Shown here piece by piece: positions 1-5,032 of a stretch of 5,032 bases of DNA. The position numbers and the translations under genes were made by a program. This DNA comes from DATBHM01 sp036557505 (GTDB taxonomy: Bacteria; Actinomycetota; UBA4738; JACQTL01), in the NCBI GenBank assembly GCA_036557505.1, contig DATBHM010000115.1:1-5032 (forward strand), read 5' to 3'. A model generated the notes under the pieces. The model saw only the letters and a list, made by a program, of their open reading frames with translations, was not told the DNA's origin and searched no databases. Position 1 is the first letter of the stretch; each line of letters opens with the position of its first letter.

Positions 1-1
1 G

Positions 2-544
2 GTCGTGATCCCGTCGACGCCGCTCGACGCGTACTCGCTGCTACGGGCATCGGTGGTCGACCCCGACCCGGTGGTGTTCCTCGAGCCGAAGAGCCGCTAC
101 TGGTCGAAGGAGCACGGCGACCTCCGGGCCGACGGCGAGCCGATCGGGCGGGCCCGGGTGGTCCGGGACGGAGACGCCTGCACGATCGTGGCCTACGGGG
201 CCATGGTCGCGAGGTCGCTCGCGGCCGCGGCGCGGCTCGCCGAGGAGGGCACGGAGTGCCGGGTCCTCGACCTCCGGTCCCTGGTCCCGCTCGACGTGGA
301 GGCGCTGGGATCGGCGGCCCGGGCCACCGGGCGCGCGGTGGTCGTCCATGAGGCCCCCCTCACCCTGGGGTTCGGCGCCGAGGTCGCCGCCCGGATCATG
401 GAGGAGGCCTTCGACCACCTCGAGGCGCCGGTCGCGCGGGTGGCCGGGTACGACATCCCCTACCCGCCGGCGACGCTCGAGGAGCACTACGTGCCGTCGT
501 CGGAGCGGATCGCCCGGGCTGTCCGCCGCACCGTGGAGTACTGA
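2..544 (+). CDS. 2-oxo acid dehydrogenase E1 component, beta subunit (3' part, branched-chain type likely)
   Basis: This is the C-terminal ~180 residues of a thiamine-diphosphate-dependent E1-beta subunit; the 5' part lies outside the window, since the family is usually about 325 residues. With E1-alpha it decarboxylates a 2-oxo acid and passes the acyl group to the lipoyl arm of E2, in the cytoplasm. The visible part starts in the family motif VIPSTPLDAYSLL, followed by DPDPVVFLEPK, the end of the pyrimidine-binding domain. The C-terminal transketolase-like domain follows, with TIVAYGAMV, CRVLDLRSLVPLD and VVVHEAP, and a tail YDIPYPPATLEEHYVPS. That tail and the next gene's features fit branched-chain 2-oxo acid dehydrogenase (bkdB in mycobacterial naming, bkdAB in Bacillus), but pyruvate dehydrogenase E1-beta is hard to exclude. 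The stop overlaps the E2 start by one base (TGATG), so the two are translationally coupled. The frame is open to the window edge; the GTG at 5 is internal and not the true start. Confidence 0.93.
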   Translation, partial: VVIPSTPLDAYSLLRASVVDPDPVVFLEPKSRYWSKEHGDLRADGEPIGRARVVRDGDACTIVAYGAMVARSLAAAARLAEEGTECRVLDLRSLVPLDVEALGSAARATGRAVVVHEAPLTLGFGAEVAARIMEEAFDHLEAPVARVAGYDIPYPPATLEEHYVPSSERIARAVRRTVEY

Positions 545-1887
545 TGGCCGAACGTGTCTTCGTGCTGCCCGACCTGGGCGAGGGCCTCGAGGAGGCCGAG
601 GTCGTGCAGTGGCTGGTCGCCGAGGGCGACACCGTCGAGCTGAACCAGCCCCTCGTCGAGGTGAACACCGCGAAGGCCCTCGTGGAGATCCCCTCGCCGT
701 TCGAGGGCCGGATCGCGAAGCTCCATGCCGATGCCGGCGCGGTGGTGATCGTGGGGTCGGCGTTCGTGACCTTCGAGGTCCAGGCGGCAGACGCCGGTGG
801 CGAGCAGCCACCGGCGGACGGGGGTGCCGAGGGCCCGGCGGGTGCGCAGGCGGGTGTGCAGGCCGCGACGGAGACCTCGCCGGAGGACGCCGCCGCCGAG
901 GCGCCCGAGCCCGCCGACGGGGAAGCCGCCGCCAACGGCGGCCCACGGCGGCGTGCGGTGCTGGTCGGCTACGGAGTCGCCGAGGAGGAGGACGAGGCTC
1001 CGGCTGCCCCCCCGGCGCCCCCGAAGCGCGGGGGTCCGGTCCCGGCGACCCCGCCGGTTCGCCGGCTCGCCAAGGATCTCGGTATCGACCTCGCGTCGGT
1101 GGCCGGCTCCGGCCCCGACGGCCGCATCACCCGCGAAGACGTGGAGCGGGCGGCCGCGGTCACCGCCGGCCCCAGCCCGACGTGGACCGGCGGCGACGTC
1201 GAGCGCATCCCCGTACGTGGCGTCCGTCGGCTGGTCGCGGAGAAGATGGCGCGGTCGGTCCGGGAGATCCCCCACGTCACGACGTTCCTCACCGTGGACT
1301 GCTCGCAGCTCGCCGCGTTCCGGGAGGAGCTCGAACGACGGAACGGCCGCCGGGTCAGCCCCCTCGCGGTCGTGGTGCGCGCGCTGGTCGAGGTGGTTGT
1401 CCGTCATCCCCTGCTGAACGCCTCGTTCGACCAGGAGGCCGGCGAGATCGTCGTCCACCGGCCGGTGCACGTCGGCGTGGCGACCGACACCGAGCGGGGG
1501 CTGATGGTCCCGGTCGTCCGGGACGCGGGGACGAAGGGGATCGTGGCGATCGCCGACGAGATCGCGGCGCTGTCGAAGGCGGCGCGGGACGGGTCGATCC
1601 GGCCGGACGCGATGGGGGGCAGCACGATCACGGTCTCGAACGTCGGGACGTTCGGCGCCGAGTATGGGACCCCGGTCATCAATCATCCCGAGTCCGCGAT
1701 CCTCGCAACGGGCGTGATCGAGCCGCGTGCGCTGGTCGTCGACGGCGAGATCGTCGCCCGTCCGGCGATGACCATGTCGCTGTCGTTCGACCATCGGCTG
1801 CTCGACGGGGCGCAGGCCGGGCGGGCGATGCGCGATCTGGCCGACCTGCTGGAGAGCCCGTTCGAGCTCGGGCGGCTCCCCCGGTGA
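544..1887 (+). CDS. 2-oxo acid dehydrogenase E2 component (dihydrolipoamide acyltransferase, branched-chain type likely)
   Basis: This 447-residue E2 core enzyme transfers the acyl group from lipoyl-lysine to CoA. It has one lipoyl domain (about 3-78), whose lipoylated lysine is K44 in VNTAKALVEIP. An Ala/Pro/Glu-rich flexible linker (about 80-165) holds the short motif VLVGYG at 139-144. A peripheral subunit-binding domain (about 168-203, TPPVRRLAKDLGIDL to GRITREDVERA) follows, then the catalytic domain (about 218-447). The catalytic domain shows TVSNVGTFG at 363-371 and the active-site DHRLLDG, with H417 and D421. All key residues are present and the length is normal for a single-lipoyl E2. 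ATG 544 is supported by GGAG at 535-538, five bases upstream, and by the overlap with the E1-beta stop. The TAKA form of the lipoyl site and the VLVGYG linker fit actinobacterial branched-chain E2 (bkdC-like); substrate choice is inferred, and pyruvate remains possible. No E3 gene is in the window. Confidence 0.94.
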   Translation: MAERVFVLPDLGEGLEEAEVVQWLVAEGDTVELNQPLVEVNTAKALVEIPSPFEGRIAKLHADAGAVVIVGSAFVTFEVQAADAGGEQPPADGGAEGPAGAQAGVQAATETSPEDAAAEAPEPADGEAAANGGPRRRAVLVGYGVAEEEDEAPAAPPAPPKRGGPVPATPPVRRLAKDLGIDLASVAGSGPDGRITREDVERAAAVTAGPSPTWTGGDVERIPVRGVRRLVAEKMARSVREIPHVTTFLTVDCSQLAAFREELERRNGRRVSPLAVVVRALVEVVVRHPLLNASFDQEAGEIVVHRPVHVGVATDTERGLMVPVVRDAGTKGIVAIADEIAALSKAARDGSIRPDAMGGSTITVSNVGTFGAEYGTPVINHPESAILATGVIEPRALVVDGEIVARPAMTMSLSFDHRLLDGAQAGRAMRDLADLLESPFELGRLPR

Positions 1888-1901
1888 GCGCGGCGGGGGC
1901 C

Positions 1902-1908
1902 GAAAGGG
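1902..1908 (+). promoter_or_regulatory. Ribosome binding site for the GTG start at 1916
   Basis: The purine run GAAAGGG ends seven bases before GTG 1916. It supports GTG as the real start of the cobalamin-binding-protein homologue, whose first residues (MRIVSLLPSATE) also match the usual family N-terminus exactly at this position. Confidence 0.6.
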
Positions 1909-1915
1909 CCACCCC

Positions 1916-2830
1916 GTGAGGATCGTCTCGCTCCTGCCGTCGGCCACCGAGATCGTCTACGCACTGGGGCTCGGCGACGACCTCATGGCGGTCACCGACG
2001 AGTGCGACTACCCGGAGGAGGCGACCAAGAAGCCGGTGGTCTCGCGCAGCGCCCTGCCCACCGGCCGGCCGCTCTCCAGCCGGGAGATCGACGACGCCGT
2101 CCGTGAGCGCATGGGCCAGCACCAGCCGCTGTACCTCCTCGACCGCGCCCTGATCCAGCGCATCCAGCCGGACGTGATCATGGCCCAGGACCTGTGCCGC
2201 GTCTGTGCGGTGCCGTCCGGGCAGGTCCGGGAGGCGCTCGACGAGCTCGGCATCGACGCGAAGGTGCTGTCCCTCGACCCCAACACGCTCGACGAGGTCA
2301 TCGACTCGATCGTCGCGGCCGGCACCGCGCTGGGCCGCGAGGAACGCGCGCGGGAGATCGCCGGGGGCCTCCGCGCCCGCGTCGAGGCCGTCAAGCGGAC
2401 GGCGCTCCGGCTGCCCTCGATCCGGGTGCTGGCCCTCGAGTGGCCGGACCCCCCCTTCGCGGGCGGCCACTGGGTTCCCGACATGGTCGAAGCCGCCGGG
2501 GGCACCAACCTGCTCGCGGAGAAGGGTCGGCCGTCGCGCCAGGTCACGTGGCGCGAGATCGCCGAGGCCACGCCGGAGGTCGTCGTGTTCATGCCGTGCG
2601 GCTCCTACCTCGAGGAGGCGGAGGAGGAGGCGTTCCGCCTGTACGACAACCCGGAGTTCGCCGCCACGCCGGCCGCCCGCGAGGGCAGCGTGTTCGCGGT
2701 GGACGCGTCCGCGTACTTCTCGCGGCCGGGGCCCCGCATCGTCGACGGCCTCGAGATCATGGCTTGGGCCATCCACCCCGACGCGTACCCGGAGCCACCG
2801 GACGACGCCATCGTCCGGGTGCGTCGGTAG
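1916..2830 (+). CDS. Cobalamin-binding protein homologue (BtuF-like, Peripla_BP_2 fold), no signal peptide
   Basis: This 304-residue protein belongs to the BtuF/FhuD-type substrate-binding superfamily (COG0614, PF01497), in the branch usually annotated as cobalamin-binding protein. It opens directly with the first strand of the fold, RIVSLLPSATEIVYALGLGD, then TDECDYP. It carries the branch-typical motifs MAQDLCRVCAVP (89-100, with C94 and C97), LEWPDPPFAGGHWVPDM (174-190, with H185) and SRPGPRIVDGLE near the C-terminus. There is no signal peptide, lipobox or membrane segment, so it should stay in the cytoplasm unless exported some other way. No ABC permease or ATPase gene is nearby, so a role in B12 uptake is not supported by context. 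The gene begins 28 nt after the E2 stop and is probably in the same operon. A link to branched-chain catabolism (B12-dependent methylmalonyl-CoA mutase downstream of Val/Ile breakdown) is only inference. Fold assignment is secure; ligand and role are not known. Confidence 0.88.
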   Translation: MRIVSLLPSATEIVYALGLGDDLMAVTDECDYPEEATKKPVVSRSALPTGRPLSSREIDDAVRERMGQHQPLYLLDRALIQRIQPDVIMAQDLCRVCAVPSGQVREALDELGIDAKVLSLDPNTLDEVIDSIVAAGTALGREERAREIAGGLRARVEAVKRTALRLPSIRVLALEWPDPPFAGGHWVPDMVEAAGGTNLLAEKGRPSRQVTWREIAEATPEVVVFMPCGSYLEEAEEEAFRLYDNPEFAATPAAREGSVFAVDASAYFSRPGPRIVDGLEIMAWAIHPDAYPEPPDDAIVRVRR

Positions 2831-2833
2831 GCT
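2828..2833 (+). promoter_or_regulatory. Candidate -10 element for a leaderless start at 2844
   Basis: TAGGCT matches the actinobacterial TAnnnT -10 pattern and ends 10 bases before ATG 2844. Transcription would therefore begin at or just before the start codon. Its TAG is also the stop codon of the preceding gene. No good -35 is visible: 17-18 nt upstream there is only ACGCCA or GACGCC. The absence of a clear Shine-Dalgarno before 2844 fits leaderless translation but does not prove it. Confidence 0.33.
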
Positions 2834-2843
2834 GGGCGGCGCC

Positions 2844-3056
2844 ATGACCGGACCCCGCCAGAACTTCGTCGCGCCGGGGGACGTGGGCCGGCGCGTGTCG
2901 TTCCAGTTCGAGCTGCCCAACGGGTTCATCGGTGAGGTCGTGGGCACGCTCGAGGACTACGACCGGGCGGCGCAGACGTTCATGGTCCGGGACCGGGCCG
3001 GCGACCTGGTGCGCGTCCCCTCGATCCGGGTCCGGTTCGGCCGCGTCGTGACCTGA
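2844..3056 (+). CDS. Small SH3-like domain protein resembling the N-terminal domain of Rv0428c-type acetyltransferases
   Basis: This is a complete 70-residue protein. Residues 11-69 form a single small beta-barrel-like unit: PGDVGRRVSFQFELPNG, then GEVVGTLEDYD, FMVRDRAGDLVRVP and RVRFGRVV. The order DVGRRV, (L)PxG, VGxL, VxxRxGxxVxVP, xxxGxVV resembles the SH3-like domain that precedes the GNAT acetyltransferase domain in mycobacterial Rv0428c and its Streptomyces relatives. Here no acetyltransferase follows: the reading frame stops at 3056 and no GNAT motif is seen downstream. The protein is predicted cytosolic, with no Cys, signal or membrane segment. It starts 13 nt after the BtuF-like stop, either as the last gene of that operon or from a leaderless promoter at 2828. 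ATG 2844 was chosen because it is the first start just before the conserved domain; a much longer upstream reading frame in the same phase is a shadow of the BtuF-like gene. Function is unknown; a nucleotide- or protein-binding role is only a guess. Confidence 0.72.
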   Translation: MTGPRQNFVAPGDVGRRVSFQFELPNGFIGEVVGTLEDYDRAAQTFMVRDRAGDLVRVPSIRVRFGRVVT

Positions 3057-3066
3057 TCGCGTACCG

Positions 3067-3088
3067 GCAGCCCCTCGCAGAAGGCTGC
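3067..3088 (+). terminator. Weak hairpin after the SH3-like gene, possible terminator
   Basis: GCAGCC (3067-3072) pairs with GGCTGC (3083-3088) around a 10-nt loop, starting 11 nt after the stop at 3056. No T-run follows, so an intrinsic terminator is uncertain; in GC-rich actinobacteria T-poor hairpins can still act as one. Confidence 0.3.
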
Positions 3089-3114
3089 ATCGACGAGGGC
3101 CGTCCCGGTCGACC

Positions 3115-3120
3115 TAGGCT
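3115..3120 (+). promoter_or_regulatory. Candidate -10 element upstream of the sugar transferase
   Basis: TAGGCT, the same hexamer as at 2828, lies 216 nt before ATG 3337. The best -35 candidate is TCGACG at 3090-3095 with a 19-nt spacer, which is poor. If real, the transcript would carry a leader of about 210 nt. Confidence 0.22.
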
Positions 3121-3336
3121 GAACGGACGAACCGCCGCCGATCCTCCGGTCCGATCGATGTCGGAACCTTCGCCCGATGTATCACCCACCTGGGGCTCTT
3201 ACGCTCCATCCATGTCGATTTCTCCCCGGGAATCCGTCGCGCCGACCTCGTTCCGGTCGCCTGGAGGACCCGGATCTCTCGGCGACGCCGCCCTCCGGGG
3301 AGCCGCACCGCAGCCGGCGACGTCGTTCGCCCGGGC

Positions 3337-4788
3337 ATGGTGAACCGGGAGTTGCTCGCGATCCCACGCCCGGTGGCCGGCGAGGAGGCCCCGCGCGCGA
3401 CCACGGTGGCGAGGGCCTACCGGCGGATCGGCTGCCTCATGCTGGCCACCGACGGGCTGGCGATGGTCGCGGCGATGCTGCTCGCCTATCGCCTCCGGTT
3501 CGGCTCGCGCACCCCGAGCGTGGAGTTCCTGCTCATGAGCGGCTCTGCGGTCCCCGTGTGGCTCGGCATCTTCGCCGCGTACTCCCTCTACGCCGTCCGC
3601 CGACACGCGTCGACCGACGAGTTCCGCCGCATCCTGTCGGCGGTCAGCGTCGGCGTCATGGTCGTGGTGGCGATCTCGTTCTGGTCGAAGGAGCCGTTCT
3701 CCCGCGGGTATCTCGCGATGGCCTGGGCCTTCGCGGTGCTCCTCGTGCTCGGGACGCGCCTCGGGTGGCACCGGTTCATCCGGCGCGCCAACGCGGCGGG
3801 TGAGCTCACGCTCCGCACACTCATCGTCGGGACGAACGAGGAGGCCGAGCGCCTCGCCGGGCAGATGAGTCCGGTGGGCAACGGACTCGAGCCGATCGGC
3901 CACGTCGAGACGATGACATCGCAGCCCGGTCTGGATGGCGTGCCCGTGGTGGGCGACCTCGCCGATCTCGCCGAGGTCGTCCGCGCCACCCGGGCCGACT
4001 GCGTGTTCGTGGCCTCGTCGGCCGTGCGCCTCGAGGACATGCGCGGCGTGACGAAGCTCGCCAGGCAGCGGGGCGTCGAGGTCCGCGTCTCGGCCAGCCT
4101 CCCCGAGCTGTCCACGGGGCGGCTCTCGGCCCAGCCGTTCGCCGGCCAGATGACGCTCTCGCTGGCGCCCGTCCGCCTGTCGAGGCCGAAGGCGGCGCTG
4201 AAGCGCGCGTTCGACCTCGGACTCTCGATCTTCGGCATCCTGCTGACCGCCCCGGTGTGGCTGGTCACCGCGATCGCCGTGAAGGTCTCCTCGCACGGTC
4301 CCGTGTTCTTCCGCCAGATCCGCGTGGGTCGTGGCGGGACGCCGTTCACCGTCTACAAGTTCCGGACGATGCACAACGGCGCCGAGGAGGCCCTGGCCGA
4401 GCTCCGCGCGCTCAACGAGGCGTCGGGGCCGCTGTTCAAGATGCGCGACGACCCGCGGGTGACGCGGGTCGGAAAGTTTCTCCGCCGGTGGAGCCTCGAC
4501 GAGCTTCCCCAGCTCTGGAACGTCGTCCGCGGGGACATGAGCCTGGTGGGCCCGCGGCCGCCCCTTCCCGAGGAGGTCGAGGCGTACGAGCAGGACTGGC
4601 ACTTCGACCGGCTGGAGGTCATGCCCGGGATCACCGGGCTCTGGCAGGTGAGCGGCCGATCGAACCTGTCGTTCGACGACTACATGCGGCTGGACCTCTC
4701 CTACGTGGAGAACTGGTCGGTCGGGTTCGACATGTTCATCCTCGCCAAGACGCTCCCCGCGCTGCTGTCCCGCAAGGGGGCGTGGTAG
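3337..4788 (+). CDS. Polyprenyl-phosphate sugar-1-phosphate transferase (WbaP/WcaJ/CpsE-like, exopolysaccharide initiation)
   Basis: This 483-residue membrane enzyme transfers a sugar-1-phosphate from a nucleotide sugar to undecaprenyl (or similar) phosphate, the first step of building an exopolysaccharide or capsule repeat unit. Four N-terminal membrane segments are visible (about 31-53, 66-86, 99-116, 124-144). A cytosolic Rossmann-like domain follows (about 158-285, starting LRTLIVGTNEEAERLAGQM). The catalytic bacterial sugar transferase domain (about 287-480) has its hydrophobic, probably re-entrant helix at 292-317 (with P306), KFRTM at 341-345, the acidic dyad D388-E389 in SLDELPQLWNV, GDMSLVGPRPP at 399-409 and MPGITGLWQVSGRS at 429-442. 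Order and length match the full-length WbaP/WcaJ type (TIGR03025). The sugar cannot be told from sequence. ATG 3337 is the earliest in-frame start but has no clear Shine-Dalgarno; GTG 3340 is an equal alternative. No glycosyltransferase, flippase or polymerase gene follows, because the next gene converges from the other strand, so it is alone here. Confidence 0.92.
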   Translation: MVNRELLAIPRPVAGEEAPRATTVARAYRRIGCLMLATDGLAMVAAMLLAYRLRFGSRTPSVEFLLMSGSAVPVWLGIFAAYSLYAVRRHASTDEFRRILSAVSVGVMVVVAISFWSKEPFSRGYLAMAWAFAVLLVLGTRLGWHRFIRRANAAGELTLRTLIVGTNEEAERLAGQMSPVGNGLEPIGHVETMTSQPGLDGVPVVGDLADLAEVVRATRADCVFVASSAVRLEDMRGVTKLARQRGVEVRVSASLPELSTGRLSAQPFAGQMTLSLAPVRLSRPKAALKRAFDLGLSIFGILLTAPVWLVTAIAVKVSSHGPVFFRQIRVGRGGTPFTVYKFRTMHNGAEEALAELRALNEASGPLFKMRDDPRVTRVGKFLRRWSLDELPQLWNVVRGDMSLVGPRPPLPEEVEAYEQDWHFDRLEVMPGITGLWQVSGRSNLSFDDYMRLDLSYVENWSVGFDMFILAKTLPALLSRKGAW

Positions 4789-4816
4789 CCGGGGGGTTGC
4801 CCGCGCAAAGTGCCGA

Positions 4817-4849
4817 GAGGTCCCACCGATCGGGGGGCGGCGGGACCTC
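4817..4849. terminator. Hairpin between convergent genes, likely bidirectional terminator
   Basis: GAGGTCCC (4817-4824) pairs perfectly with GGGACCTC (4842-4849). After an A/C mismatch three more inner pairs (CCG 4826-4828 with CGG 4838-4840) can form. It begins 28 nt after the sugar transferase stop and sits downstream of both convergent genes. There is no T-run on the + side; on the minus side the following bases include CACTTTGCG. Position and stem strength support termination for the sugar transferase and possibly for the receiver gene. Confidence 0.55.
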
Positions 4850-4860
4850 GAGGCAAGGGC

Positions 4861-4910
4861 GATCCGGTCGTCACTCCTGCCGGCGAGGGGGCGGCAGGAG
4901 TGATCGGATC
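4861..4910. repeat. Long two-part inverted repeat spanning the receiver gene's stop codon
   Basis: TCACTCCTGCCG (4871-4882) pairs with CGGCAGGAGTGA (4892-4903) as a perfect 12-bp stem around a 9-nt loop rich in G. A second outer stem, GATCCG (4861-4866) with CGGATC (4905-4910), extends it across an asymmetric bulge (four bases against one), giving 18 pairs in all. The left arm holds the stop codon of the minus-strand receiver gene (4871-4873) and the rest of the inner stem encodes its last residues. In RNA from either strand it would be very stable. It may serve as terminator or 3'-end stabiliser, or slow convergent transcription. Confidence 0.6.
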
Positions 4911-5032
4911 GTCGCGAGCAGCTCGTCCATGTCGAACGGCTTCGCCACGAACGCGTCCACCTCGTAGTCCTCGGCGCGGCGGCGTTCCGCCTGCGCGGCC
5001 CGGGCCGAGACCACGATCACCTTCGAGGCAGA
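4871..5032 (-). CDS. Response regulator receiver domain (C-terminal part, cut by window end)
   Basis: The minus strand carries an open frame from the window edge (5032) to TGA at 4873-4871, giving 53 residues. They read as the end of a CheY-like receiver domain: the beta-4 strand KVIVVSARA with the conserved Ser, helix alpha-4 rich in charge, strand beta-5 VDAFVAKPFD with the invariant Lys-Pro pair (Lys codon at 4942-4940), and helix alpha-5 MDELLATIRSLL. A short basic tail PPPRRQE closes it. The phosphorylated Asp and the acidic pocket lie beyond the window. Because nothing follows the receiver, this is either a stand-alone CheY-like regulator or the C-terminal receiver of a larger protein such as a hybrid histidine kinase. 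It converges on the sugar transferase gene, 82 nt apart, and need not regulate it. No start lies in the visible part. Confidence 0.85.
   Translation of the reverse strand, partial: SASKVIVVSARAAQAERRRAEDYEVDAFVAKPFDMDELLATIRSLLPPPRRQE

Larger units (their letters stand above)
3057..3336. other. Gene-free stretch upstream of the sugar transferase
   Basis: These 280 nt show no convincing protein gene. In order they hold a weak hairpin (3067-3088), a TAGGCT -10-like hexamer (3115), a bulged inverted repeat (3148-3168) and a segment (about 3171-3230) with hand-counted GC near 62%, lower than the flanking genes, which includes another TAnnnT hexamer (TACGCT, 3200-3205). The layout suggests the end of the left transcription unit and the promoter plus long 5' leader of the sugar transferase gene. 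I recognised no known riboswitch consensus in it. Confidence 0.5.

Noticed and set aside
487..1947. Long minus-strand open frame (486 codons) opposite the E2 gene
   Set aside because: It is Arg/Pro/Gly-rich with no recognisable domain and lies opposite a clearly conserved E2; high GC suppresses stop codons on the other strand.
1679..2947. Minus-strand open frame (422 codons) opposite the BtuF-like and SH3-like genes
   Set aside because: It spans two well-supported + strand genes and their gap, and shows no domain of its own.
3176..3200. ATACAT on the minus strand as a possible reverse promoter
   Set aside because: No matching -35 was found, and no minus-strand gene lies in the direction it would read; the sequence ahead is the oppositely oriented SH3-like gene.
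3158..3343. 61-codon + strand frame before the sugar transferase, ending TGG TGA across its start
   Set aside because: The product is Ser/Pro/Ala-rich without a domain or clear ribosome site; the overlap with the start at 3337 could mimic coupling, but nothing else supports it. Conservation in relatives would revive it.
3199..4602. Long minus-strand open frame (467 codons) opposite the sugar transferase
   Set aside because: Its composition is His/Arg/Glu-rich low complexity typical of antisense GC-rich frames, while the + strand frame has all family motifs.
4800..4850. GCGCAAAG word followed by stems, reminiscent of the c-di-GMP-I riboswitch core
   Set aside because: The rest of the consensus (the preceding stem with its GNRA loop and the receptor pattern) is missing, and no + strand gene follows for it to control.

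Overview
The window is very GC-rich (roughly 70% or more), compactly coded, and uses GTG as well as ATG starts. It has no transposons, tRNAs, rRNAs or CRISPR repeats. The protein types point to an actinomycete-type bacterium (Actinomycetota). They are a branched-chain 2-oxo acid dehydrogenase E2 with a VLVGYG linker motif, a signal-less cobalamin-binding-protein homologue, and a small SH3-like domain resembling the N-terminus of Rv0428c-type proteins. I cannot place it at class level from this stretch.

Left part (1-2830, + strand): a catabolic operon. It opens inside the E1-beta gene of a 2-oxo acid dehydrogenase complex (C-terminal ~180 residues). The complete E2 acyltransferase gene follows, coupled by a TGATG stop/start overlap. 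After 28 nt comes a gene for a BtuF-like cobalamin-binding-protein homologue with no signal peptide. E1-beta and E2 form part of the complex that oxidatively decarboxylates branched-chain 2-oxo acids (or pyruvate) to acyl-CoA. E1-alpha presumably lies upstream of the window, and E3 is not seen.

Middle (2831-3336): a 70-residue SH3-like protein starts 13 nt after the BtuF-like gene, possibly from its own leaderless promoter whose -10 overlaps the preceding stop codon. A 280-nt gene-free stretch follows, with a weak hairpin, candidate -10 elements, a bulged inverted repeat and a dip in GC. It probably separates two transcription units.

Right part (3337-5032): a complete membrane-bound polyprenyl-phosphate sugar-1-phosphate transferase (WbaP/WcaJ/CpsE-like), which starts assembly of a surface polysaccharide. 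It converges on a response-regulator receiver domain encoded on the minus strand and cut by the window end. Two strong hairpins lie between and across the 3' ends of these convergent genes. The larger one includes the last codons and the stop of the receiver gene.

Most of the window is ordinary housekeeping and accessory metabolism. The parts worth a second look are the free-standing SH3-like protein with its leaderless-type start, the signal-less BtuF homologue next to a branched-chain dehydrogenase, and the double hairpin at the convergent gene ends. I see no convincing evidence of a wholly new multi-gene system.
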